NCBI GenBank assembly: GCA_964611385.1
Contig: CAZSXS010000051.1
Span: 1 to 27,391 of the forward strand
Direction of reading: 5' to 3'
DNA: 27,391 nucleotides
Source of the DNA: CAZSXS01 sp964611385
Lineage (GTDB): Bacteria > Bacillota > Clostridia > Lachnospirales > CAYPQA01
Shown here: positions 1-6,368 of the stretch, in pieces
Numbering within the stretch: the stretch's first letter is position 1
How the letters are laid out: each line of letters starts with the position of its first letter
Position numbers and translations under genes: made by a program
The notes under the pieces: generated by a model
Database searches by the model: none
Told to the model about the DNA's origin: nothing
The model's input: the letters and a program-made list of their open reading frames with translations, nothing else

Positions 1-47
1 AAAACTTTTTTCGCCGTTTGAAAAAAGTTTTCTTCTCCTTCCCCCCA
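1..47. repeat. hairpin plus polypyrimidine repeat, copy A
   Basis: An inverted repeat (AAAACTTTTTT / AAAAAAGTTTT around a short GC core) is followed by a CTTCTCCTTCCCCCC tract. The same arrangement recurs at about 6323-6362, where the hairpin core CTTTTTCG...CGAAAAG is followed by TTCCTTCCTCCCCC. It may be a dispersed terminator-like or REP-like element. The window edge cuts off its left context. Confidence 0.4.
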
Positions 48-60
48 CGGTTTTATATAA

Positions 61-95
61 AAAACACCAGCCTACTTGCTCAGGCTGGTGTTTTT
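61..95 (-). terminator. Rho-independent terminator of the GT2 gene
   Basis: A 13-bp perfect stem (61-73 with 82-94) encloses an 8-base loop. In the minus-strand transcript it is followed by a T-rich tail. The stop codon of the glycosyltransferase gene (72-74) lies inside the left arm, so terminator and coding end overlap. Confidence 0.8.
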
Positions 96-1031
96 GTCTT
101 TGTCCTGTTCGAAGTTTATAGACGTGTTCACAATGTAAATCGGCCGACCCTTTACCTCGTCGTAAATTCTTCCAATATATTCCCCCATCAAACCCAGGAT
201 CATCAAAACGATGCCTTGGGAAAAAAGAATAATCGCTACCGTAGAAGGCCACCCGGTAATGGTGCTTGCGGTGAAAAGCTTTTGGTAGATGATAAAGAGA
301 AGATAAAGGAAGCTGAGCAAAGACATAAAGAACCCAATGCCGATCCCCAGCTTTAGGGGCTTGTGGGAAAAGGAGGTGATGCCGTCAAAGGCCAGCTTGA
401 TCATCTTCTTGAAGGGGTACTTTGTCTCCCCAGCAAAGCGCTCGTCCCGTTCATAGAGTACAGCAGTTTGCTTAAAGCCTACCCAGCTCACCATGCCCCG
501 CATGTAGCGGTTTTTTTCGTGCAGACTCTTGATCGCTTCGCAGACCTTTCGATCCATCAGACGGAAGTCACCAGTGTCAACGGGAATGTCGAAATTCGTC
601 ATGCTTTTCAGCAAGCGATAATAGGTCTTGGCGGTGAATTTCTTCATCATGGTTTCGCCCTTGCGCTTGAGCCGCTGTCCGTACACCACCTGATACCCTT
701 CCTTCCACTTCTTGATCATTTCAAGGATCACTCTGGGGGGATCCTGCAAGTCACAGTCGATGATCACCACCGCCTCGCCCCCCGCATGATCAATTCCGGC
801 CGTAATGGCAGGCTGATGCCCAAAGTTGCGAGAGAAGCTCAGCAGCTTCACGCTCGGATCGTTCATAGCAAAGCTTGTAAGGATGGCTTTGGATTGATCC
901 CGACTTCCGTCGTCCACAAACAAAAGCTCATATGTCTCGCCTGTTGAGTCCATAACCTCCTTGAGCCGCTTGTAGCTTTCGGCCAAAACCTCTTCTTCAT
1001 TGAATACCGGAATGATTACTGAGTATTTCAA
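72..1031 (-). CDS. family 2 glycosyltransferase, DPM1/GtrB-like (polyprenyl-phosphate sugar synthase)
   Basis: This enzyme is predicted to transfer a sugar from a nucleotide sugar to a polyprenyl-phosphate carrier at the inner face of the membrane. The protein opens with a GT-A fold typical of the family: KYSVIIPVFNEEE at the N-terminus, VDDGS at about 39-43 and the metal-binding DCDLQDPP at about 92-99. The C-terminus has two predicted membrane helices (about 223-255 and 264-286) and ends in GEYIGRIYDEVKGRPIYIV, typical of GtrB/DPM-like proteins. A TTG start at 1029-1031 is preferred because GGAGG lies five bases upstream. The in-frame ATG at 1041-1043 (four residues longer) has no visible ribosome binding site. 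The gene stands alone with its own promoter and terminator. The sugar donor cannot be told from sequence. A partner may be the PMT-like enzyme at 14849-17956. Confidence 0.85.
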   Translation of the reverse strand: MKYSVIIPVFNEEEVLAESYKRLKEVMDSTGETYELLFVDDGSRDQSKAILTSFAMNDPSVKLLSFSRNFGHQPAITAGIDHAGGEAVVIIDCDLQDPPRVILEMIKKWKEGYQVVYGQRLKRKGETMMKKFTAKTYYRLLKSMTNFDIPVDTGDFRLMDRKVCEAIKSLHEKNRYMRGMVSWVGFKQTAVLYERDERFAGETKYPFKKMIKLAFDGITSFSHKPLKLGIGIGFFMSLLSFLYLLFIIYQKLFTASTITGWPSTVAIILFSQGIVLMILGLMGEYIGRIYDEVKGRPIYIVNTSINFEQDKDKNTSLSK

Positions 1032-1068
1032 ATTTGCCTCCATCTGTGCGATACTCTGTCCTGTTCAA

Positions 1069-1157
1069 CTTTGCAAAGCCGCCACGAAAAACAATCGAAT
1101 TCACTGTCTTGAAGGAAGGCGGCTTGGTAGCTGTTTAAGAGACTGAGCAGAAGTACA
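1069..1157 (-). repeat. dispersed intergenic repeat, copy 1
   Basis: Read on the minus strand, this aligns almost without gaps to 19775-19864 on the plus strand. Shared blocks are CTCAGTCTCTTAAACA, then CAAG.CGCC..C.TTCA, then AATTC.ATTG and finally GGC..CTTTGCAAAG. Here an AAGCCGCC / GGCGGCTT stem can form. It lies between the GT2 promoter and the GT2 start codon, so it is probably transcribed as part of the leader. Confidence 0.65.
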
Positions 1158-1179
1158 CATTTTATACTGAAATGTGCGA

Positions 1180-1208
1180 ATTATAGCAGTACGATCAATG
1201 AATTTCAA
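1180..1208 (-). promoter_or_regulatory. sigma-A promoter for the GT2 gene
   Basis: On the minus strand TTGAAA (1203-1208), a 17-bp spacer and a perfect TATAAT (1180-1185) point towards the glycosyltransferase gene. The predicted leader is about 130-140 bases long. Confidence 0.65.
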
Positions 1209-1278
1209 GGCCGGATTCAAATTTGCACTTGCTTTTTGACGTTCTGGCTAAAACCGTGGGGGGAAGGCGTTTGTATTC

Positions 1279-1307
1279 TTGACAATTGAAAATTCATTCA
1301 GTATTAT
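1279..1307 (+). promoter_or_regulatory. sigma-A promoter for deoC-deoB/cdd
   Basis: TTGACA (1279-1284), 17-bp spacer, TATTAT (1302-1307). The short inverted repeat GTATT-ATAC-AATAC overlaps and follows the -10 box and could be an operator, but no regulator gene is adjacent. Confidence 0.7.
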
Positions 1308-1343
1308 ACAATACAAATTATACTTGTTATCAAGGAGAAAAGC

Positions 1344-2042
1344 ATGAATCAATTGAACGCTACTCCAGCAGAAAGTACCCTCTCAAAAATCCTAAGCGCT
1401 GTAGACCATACCCTTTTGCTGCAAACTGCCACTTGGGACGACATCAGGCAGCTTTGCGATGATGGGATTCTTTTCGGCTGTGCCTCGGTGTGCATACCCC
1501 CACGTTTTGTACGAGCAGCCAAGGCCTATGTGGGAGATCAGATTCAAATTTGTACGGTCATCGGCTTCCCAAATGGTTACAATACGACAGCGGTGAAATG
1601 CTTTGAAACGAAAGAAGCCCTTCAAGACGGTGCGGATGAAATCGATATGGTCATTGCCATCGGCGACTTGAAGGAAGGCCGCCTGGATGCCCTGCGGGAT
1701 GAAATCAAGGCGATCAAGGAGATTTGCCAGGGCAAAGTCTTAAAGGTCATCATCGAAACTTGCCTGCTTACAGAAGAAGAAAAAATCGCCATGTGTACCG
1801 TTGTAACCGAAGCGGGAGCGGACTATATCAAAACCTCCACCGGCTTTGGTAAAGGGGGCGCAAGCAAGGAAGATATCCTGCTGTTTGCGGCACATGTGGG
1901 TGAGAACGTAAAAATCAAAGCAGCGGGGGGAATTTCTGATTTTCAGGATGCAAAGGAAATGATGGAAGCGGGTGCTGACCGGTTAGGAACCAGCCGCTTG
2001 GTTAAAATAATGAAAGCTCAGGATTCCGGCGGGTCTTATTAA
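1344..2042 (+). CDS. deoC: deoxyribose-phosphate aldolase
   Basis: It cleaves 2-deoxyribose-5-phosphate to acetaldehyde and glyceraldehyde-3-phosphate, the last step of deoxynucleoside breakdown in the cytoplasm. The 232-residue class I aldolase has the Schiff-base lysine in ADYIKTSTGFG (Lys163), the acid/base pair Asp101 (ADEIDMV) and Lys192 (VKIKAAGGI), and the phosphate-binding glycines near the C-terminus. Length is close to the usual bacterial size. The start ATG follows AGGAG with a 6-base gap. Only about 54 bases separate it from the next gene, which acts one step earlier, so the two form an operon from the promoter at 1279. Confidence 0.96.
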   Translation: MNQLNATPAESTLSKILSAVDHTLLLQTATWDDIRQLCDDGILFGCASVCIPPRFVRAAKAYVGDQIQICTVIGFPNGYNTTAVKCFETKEALQDGADEIDMVIAIGDLKEGRLDALRDEIKAIKEICQGKVLKVIIETCLLTEEEKIAMCTVVTEAGADYIKTSTGFGKGGASKEDILLFAAHVGENVKIKAAGGISDFQDAKEMMEAGADRLGTSRLVKIMKAQDSGGSY

Positions 2043-2096
2043 ACCCAGCCGCGTTCAGCTTTGTATAAAGATTGTTTGATAGGAGAAAAGAAAACC

Positions 2097-3638
2097 ATGA
2101 AACGAGTGTTTCTGATTGTTTTGGACAGCCTGGGGATTGGTGCGCTGCCTGATGCTGCCGATTACGGGGATGTGGGTGCAAACACCCTGGCCACCATCGC
2201 AAAAAGCAAAGCTTTTCATACGCCTAACTTAGAAAAATTAGGCTACTTTAATATAGAAGGCGTTCAGGGAGTAGTCAGAAGCGGCGTGGAAAAACCCCTA
2301 GCCTCCTATGGACGCTTTGGACAAGCGTCCAAGGGCAAAGACACCACCATCGGCCACTGGGAAATTGCCGGGATTGTTTCGCATACCCCTTTGCCGGTTT
2401 ATCCCGAGGGCTTCCCAGAGGAAGTCATACAAGAATTTGAGAAGCAAACAGGGGTAGGCACCCTTTGCAATCGCCCCTATTCTGGAACGGAGGTCATCAA
2501 GGACTACGGTGAAGCGCATATCCAGACTGGCAAGCTGATCGTCTACACCTCTGCAGACAGTGTGTTTCAAATCGCGGCTCATGAAGAGCATTTCGGACTT
2601 TCCCGGCTCTATGCAGCCTGTGAGACCGCTCGAAAGCTTTTGGTAGGAAAGCACGGCGTCGGCCGTGTCATTGCTCGCCCCTTTATCGGAGAAGCGCCTA
2701 ATTTCAGCCGCACGGCCAACCGGCATGACTATGCTCTTACACCACCCACAACAACCCTCTTGGATGAACTATGCGAAGCAGGTCAGGCGGTCATTGGCGT
2801 GGGTAAAATCCACGACATCTTTGCTGGTCAAGGCATAACTAAAACCGTGAAAACCAGCTCCAACCAAGACGGCATGGAAAAGACTGCTGCCATCGCAAAG
2901 GAAGACTTTTCTGGGCTTTGCTTTGTGAACCTGGTTGATTTTGATATGGTCTACGGTCACCGAAACAACATTGAAGGCTACGCTAAAGCAGCCACAGAGT
3001 TTGACACTTGGCTGGGTACCTTCTTGCCCCTTATGAAAGAAGAGGATCTGCTAATCATAACGGCCGACCACGGCTGCGACCCTGGGCATCCCGGCACAGA
3101 CCACACCCGGGAATACATTCCGGCTTTGTTCTATCAGAAGAACAAGCCCGCCTTCAATCTTGGAACCGGCAAAAGCTTTACAGCCATATCCGATACAATC
3201 AAGGAATTTTTACTGGAAAACCCATTGGACGTCCAAGACCTCATTCGGCACGCCCTTGCTGCGCGAAAAATGGCCTATGCCCCTTATTCCAACTTTAAGG
3301 TCGGTGCTGCCTTGCTGACGAAAAGCGGCAAACGATACCAAGGCTGCAACATCGAAAACGCCGCCTACAGCCCTACCAACTGTGCAGAACGCACAGCCTT
3401 TTTCAAAGCCGTCAGTGAAGGTGAAAGAGACTTTGCAGCCATAGCCATCGCCTGCGGCACTGAGGAGGAGCCGGAATTGATCGGAACCCCTTGCGGGGTT
3501 TGCAGGCAAGTCATGCTGGAATTCTGTGACCCAAAGCATTTTAAGGTCATTATGGCCAAAAGCACAGAGGACTACAAGGTAATGTGCTTGGGCGACTTGT
3601 TGCCCCACGCCTTTTCGCCGAAGGATTTGAAAGTGTAG
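2097..3638 (+). CDS. deoB-cdd: phosphopentomutase - cytidine deaminase fusion
   Basis: One uninterrupted 513-residue frame carries two enzymes. Residues 1 to about 375 are phosphopentomutase (alkaline phosphatase superfamily), which interconverts (deoxy)ribose-1- and 5-phosphate. The metal ligands Asp10, Asp283, His288, Asp324, His325 and His336 and the phosphorylated threonine Thr83 (GKDTTIGHWE) are all present by comparison with the Bacillus cereus enzyme. Residues about 378-513 are a complete cytidine deaminase with Cys429-Ala-Glu431 and Pro-Cys466-Gly-Val-Cys469 as zinc and catalytic residues. The join (IKEFLLENPLDVQDLIRHAL) has almost no linker. ATG 2097 is chosen because AGGAGAAAAG precedes it; an in-frame TTG at 2061 lacks a site. 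Cytidine deaminase and phosphopentomutase act in the same salvage pathway, with the phosphorylase step (Pdp at 13483) between them. Confidence 0.95.
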   Translation: MKRVFLIVLDSLGIGALPDAADYGDVGANTLATIAKSKAFHTPNLEKLGYFNIEGVQGVVRSGVEKPLASYGRFGQASKGKDTTIGHWEIAGIVSHTPLPVYPEGFPEEVIQEFEKQTGVGTLCNRPYSGTEVIKDYGEAHIQTGKLIVYTSADSVFQIAAHEEHFGLSRLYAACETARKLLVGKHGVGRVIARPFIGEAPNFSRTANRHDYALTPPTTTLLDELCEAGQAVIGVGKIHDIFAGQGITKTVKTSSNQDGMEKTAAIAKEDFSGLCFVNLVDFDMVYGHRNNIEGYAKAATEFDTWLGTFLPLMKEEDLLIITADHGCDPGHPGTDHTREYIPALFYQKNKPAFNLGTGKSFTAISDTIKEFLLENPLDVQDLIRHALAARKMAYAPYSNFKVGAALLTKSGKRYQGCNIENAAYSPTNCAERTAFFKAVSEGERDFAAIAIACGTEEEPELIGTPCGVCRQVMLEFCDPKHFKVIMAKSTEDYKVMCLGDLLPHAFSPKDLKV

Positions 3639-3782
3639 GAACCTTGAAGGTGCAAAAATCCGTTCGTTATTGGGAATCATTATCTTGATGATACTATAGT
3701 TATACAAGGATATATTTATTTTCTTATTATTGGAGAAAATATTTATCAATGTGAAATGAAGGGCAGGAGTCTAAAACACGAT

Positions 3783-3851
3783 ATGAGCTATAATTGTTGT
3801 AAGGGATGCGATGCTTTGAAAACGGAGAAAAAGGAGAAAAAAGAGAAATGA
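3783..3851 (+). CDS. possible 22-residue micro-ORF, Cys- and Lys-rich
   Basis: ATG at 3783 opens a 22-codon frame beginning MSYNCCKGCDAL with a lysine/glutamate-rich end. Its TGA overlaps the ATG of the next micro-ORF (ATGA), the spacing usual in translationally coupled genes. AGGAG lies about 12 bases upstream, which is long. No family is recognised; it may be chance or the remnant of a gene. Confidence 0.2.
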   Translation: MSYNCCKGCDALKTEKKEKKEK

Positions 3852-3913
3852 ACATCGAAAGTTTGTGTCAACCTTTGAAGGATGAAATTGAAAAGAAAAG
3901 CCTCGATATATAG
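3848..3913 (+). CDS. possible 21-residue micro-ORF
   Basis: ATG at 3848, preceded by GGAG within an A-rich run, opens a 21-codon frame (MNIESLCQPL...). It overlaps the preceding micro-ORF by four bases. No similarity is recognised. It is listed only because of the coupled arrangement. Confidence 0.18.
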   Translation: MNIESLCQPLKDEIEKKSLDI

Positions 3914-3922
3914 AATAGCATG

Positions 3923-3984
3923 TTGCCAAGCCACCATAACACAAACCCAAAAGATTCTATTCTGTTTGTGTGGAGGCTTGGCAA
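3923..3984 (-). terminator. long interrupted hairpin, probable terminator of the ABC operon
   Basis: Outer stem TTGCCAAGCC (3923-3932) pairs with 3975-3984 and inner stem ACACAAAC (3939-3946) pairs with 3964-3971, with a small internal loop between. It lies 30 bases beyond the stop codon of the minus-strand permease gene. It lacks a clear U-tract, so it may instead be an mRNA 3'-end stabiliser or part of a repeat. Confidence 0.5.
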
Positions 3985-4013
3985 AGCTGAATATAACTTG
4001 ATTACCCCCTTGA

Positions 4014-5330
4014 TTACTCCTTAACTCCGGAGCTCATTACGCTTTGCTTGATCTGTTTGGAAAAGACCAGAGCAAAGATAATGACTGGAAGCATAATACA
4101 AACGGACAGACCCATGATCGAATTAGCCTTGGCGGAGGGCATAGCATTGATGTTATACATTGCTAAGTTCAGTGTCCAAAGGCTGATTTTTTTTGTTGAG
4201 ATATAATACCAAAAGAAATCAGTCCAGCCGCTTATAAAGGATTGAATCGCAATGAGAGAGATAATCGGTGCGCAGAGCGGGAGACAGATTCTTGTGAAAA
4301 TAAAAATCTCATTGGCTCCGTCTATCTTTGCTGCTTCAAAATAGTATTTTGGAATTTTTTCAAAGAAGCCCTTATACAGAAAGATGAAGAAGGGTGAGGG
4401 TAACAACCAAGTGAAAAGCATAACCTGATAGTTATCATACATTCCAAAACCCTTTAGCAATACAAGCTGGGGGATCATGATGCAAACAAAGGGAATCATC
4501 ATGGTGATTAAAAAGAAATTCATGAGTAGGTTTGCCGTTTTCCGCTTAAATAAAACGGCAAGAGGATAGGCTGTTATGGCCGGTAAGCTAATCTGGCAGA
4601 CAGTAGCCACAATAACTGTAAGGATTGTGTTGAACATAAATGCAAAGAATCCGTATTTTGCCACAAAGGGGTAGTCCTTGAAAATATATTGCGGAAGCTT
4701 AAAGTAGTAAATATAGTTTTCCAGCTTTTCCAAAATGCCGGACTTACCAATACGAACTTGCAACGCGTTTACGTCCAAGCCATAGCGAGAGGAGAGCATA
4801 TCGGTAATGAAGTCGCTCAATTTCTTATCCGTACTTTCCTCACTGGTTCTGTTATCCGTTCCTTCTGGCTTGTAATGATAGCCTATGGTATCCATTGCAA
4901 GGTTGTAACGATTTTTGCTCAATATGACGTCTCTGGACAGCATACTGCTTTTATAAGCGCCATAATCATTTTCCAACTGTAAAAGCATGGTATGCGCTTT
5001 GCTCGTAAATACCTCTCTCTTGTCTTGATAAATCGAAACGGTGTACTTGTCAATTTCCTGATTTCGGGTTTCAAAATAGGCTCCGAACAAGGCTATGGCA
5101 CTCAATTGCTTTAAGCCGTCCTCATCGACATCGTTGGCTTCGATTTGGATATGAACATTCGAGCCAAGCCTTGGAATAAATTGAAGCTCACCTCGATAGA
5201 TGGCATTTGCATCCTGAAAAGACAAGCTTACAGCATAGAAGAGAGGAAACAGGAGAAGCAGAGACGAAATGGTAAGAAAAATATAAATTGCACATTGGTA
5301 GAAGTCTATCGGTATCTTTTTTTCACCCAT
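4014..5330 (-). CDS. carbohydrate ABC transporter permease (MalG-type) with large extracytoplasmic insert
   Basis: This is the inner-membrane permease of a family-1 sugar importer, paired with the permease at 5333-6220. Residues 12-38 form TM1. Residues about 56-207 are a hydrophilic, membrane-free insert. The normal binding-protein-dependent permease core runs from FKDYPFVAKYG (about 218) to the C-terminus, with the EAA loop EAAKIDGANEIFIFTRICLP at 332-351 that contacts the ATPase. At 438 residues it is about 150 longer than the usual 270-300. The insert should face outside, where the binding protein docks. The AAGGAGG site lies in the last codons of the upstream gene, two bases before which the ATG begins. 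No frameshift is apparent. Confidence 0.9.
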   Translation of the reverse strand: MGEKKIPIDFYQCAIYIFLTISSLLLLFPLFYAVSLSFQDANAIYRGELQFIPRLGSNVHIQIEANDVDEDGLKQLSAIALFGAYFETRNQEIDKYTVSIYQDKREVFTSKAHTMLLQLENDYGAYKSSMLSRDVILSKNRYNLAMDTIGYHYKPEGTDNRTSEESTDKKLSDFITDMLSSRYGLDVNALQVRIGKSGILEKLENYIYYFKLPQYIFKDYPFVAKYGFFAFMFNTILTVIVATVCQISLPAITAYPLAVLFKRKTANLLMNFFLITMMIPFVCIMIPQLVLLKGFGMYDNYQVMLFTWLLPSPFFIFLYKGFFEKIPKYYFEAAKIDGANEIFIFTRICLPLCAPIISLIAIQSFISGWTDFFWYYISTKKISLWTLNLAMYNINAMPSAKANSIMGLSVCIMLPVIIFALVFSKQIKQSVMSSGVKE

Positions 5331-5332
5331 GT

Positions 5333-6220
5333 CTAAGCCTCCTTTTTTTCCGCATTCATCTGTATCATGGTGATAACAGCAATGAGCAGCAGCAAGATGG
5401 AAGCAGCCGCACTCCCCTGTCCGTAAACAAATCTTTCACCATACAGCTTATAAATATTTAAGGCTATGGTGTTTGAAGCCCCTGCCGGACCACCCTTGGT
5501 ATACTGGAATACAGAATCCATAATTTGTAAGGTTCCGATTGTGTACATGATCAATTGAATCTTAATCAGAAAGGATATATTGGGTAGCACTATGTACCAA
5601 ATCTTCTTGAGCTTGGTGCAACCGTCCAGGCAGGCGGCTTCACTAATATCCTCCGAAATCCCCAGTATGGCCGAAAGGTATAAAAGCACGGATAGACCTC
5701 CACCCAAAATCCCCGGAAACATAATACAAAACTTTACCCATTTGTCATCAGAAAGCCACATCTGACCTTCAGCCCCAAAAAAGTTCAGGAGCTTGTTTGC
5801 CAAGCCGTACTGCGGATTCCATATCCATTTCCAGATAACGATATTGACTGTGCCGGGTACAACGGCGGGAATAATATAAATGGTGGAAAAAAGACTGCGG
5901 CCCCTTTTTGCCTCGCTCAAGAACAAAGCCTGGACGATAGGAACCCAGAAGTTGAGTGCCAAGCCTAAAAGCAAAAAAATACCCGTATTGGCCAGGGACT
6001 TCCAAAATTCCTCGCTGGTAAGAAGATGGATATAGTTCTCCAGCCCGATAAACTCTCCGGGAGGATTGGCAATATCATAATTGAAGAAGGACCACATTAA
6101 AGACTGAATCATGGTGTAGTAACGTAAAAAAAGAGTAATCAACAAACCCGGAAGTACAAAAAGCCAGGGAGTCAATCTGCGAATAAGCTGATAGGAGCCT
6201 TCGGATTGTCTGGTATGCAT
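5333..6220 (-). CDS. carbohydrate ABC transporter permease (MalF/UgpA-type)
   Basis: This is the second membrane subunit of the sugar importer. The 295-residue protein has about six predicted membrane helices: the first at about 18-35 and the last at about 267-288. The EAA loop EAACLDGCTKLKKIWYIVLP is near 194-213, where the second glycine-bearing segment is slightly divergent (DGC rather than DGA). The start ATG has AAAGGAGAG upstream. It lies between the binding-protein gene and the second permease, all on the minus strand. No ATPase gene is present, so a shared MsmX-type ATPase encoded elsewhere is likely, as known for many Firmicute sugar importers. Confidence 0.92.
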   Translation of the reverse strand: MHTRQSEGSYQLIRRLTPWLFVLPGLLITLFLRYYTMIQSLMWSFFNYDIANPPGEFIGLENYIHLLTSEEFWKSLANTGIFLLLGLALNFWVPIVQALFLSEAKRGRSLFSTIYIIPAVVPGTVNIVIWKWIWNPQYGLANKLLNFFGAEGQMWLSDDKWVKFCIMFPGILGGGLSVLLYLSAILGISEDISEAACLDGCTKLKKIWYIVLPNISFLIKIQLIMYTIGTLQIMDSVFQYTKGGPAGASNTIALNIYKLYGERFVYGQGSAAASILLLLIAVITMIQMNAEKKEA

Positions 6221-6309
6221 AGCCTTGTCTCTCCTTTACAAATATCTGCTTTCTTAGAAAGTGAACGCTCTCCCTCTCCATCTATTTTTGAAAAGGGATA
6301 GAGGGCGGA

Positions 6310-6362
6310 GGGGGAGGAAGGAAATACTTTTTCGCTGTCGAAAAGTTTTTCCTTCCTCCCCC
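6310..6362 (-). repeat. intercistronic long hairpin / repeat copy B between binding protein and permease genes
   Basis: GGGGGAGGAAGG (6311-6322) pairs with CCTTCCTCCCCC, and the enclosed segment pairs again (CTTTTTCG with CGAAAAG), giving a stem of over 20 bp. It sits directly after the stop of the binding-protein gene and before the permeases. Such a stem is expected to stabilise or partly terminate the message, giving more binding protein than permease. Its core resembles the element at 1-47. Confidence 0.6.
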
Positions 6363-6368
6363 TAATTT

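Larger units (their letters stand above)
1044..1343. other. intergenic region between GT2 gene and deoC
   Basis: This 300-bp divergent region holds no gene. It contains the minus-strand GT2 promoter (1180-1208), repeat copy 1 (1069-1157), a small CACATTT/AAATGTG hairpin (1156-1176), and the plus-strand deo promoter (1279-1307). Confidence 0.7.
3639..4013. other. intergenic region after deoB-cdd
   Basis: These 375 bases carry no recognised gene. They hold two overlapping micro-ORFs (3783-3851 and 3848-3913) and a long hairpin (3923-3984) beyond the end of the convergent permease gene. No T-rich terminator for deoB-cdd is obvious. Confidence 0.6.

Noticed and set aside
363..947. Plus-strand open frame of 194 codons opposite the GT2 gene
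   Set aside because: It is the antisense shadow of a clear glycosyltransferase and has no family features.
2061..2096. TTG at 2061 as start of deoB-cdd
   Set aside because: No ribosome site before it, and the encoded extension contains the ribosome binding sequence of ATG 2097.
4014..5330. Long permease considered as a frameshift fusion of two genes
   Set aside because: The frame is continuous, TM1 and the permease core are each present once, and the extra part is an insert between them rather than a second gene.
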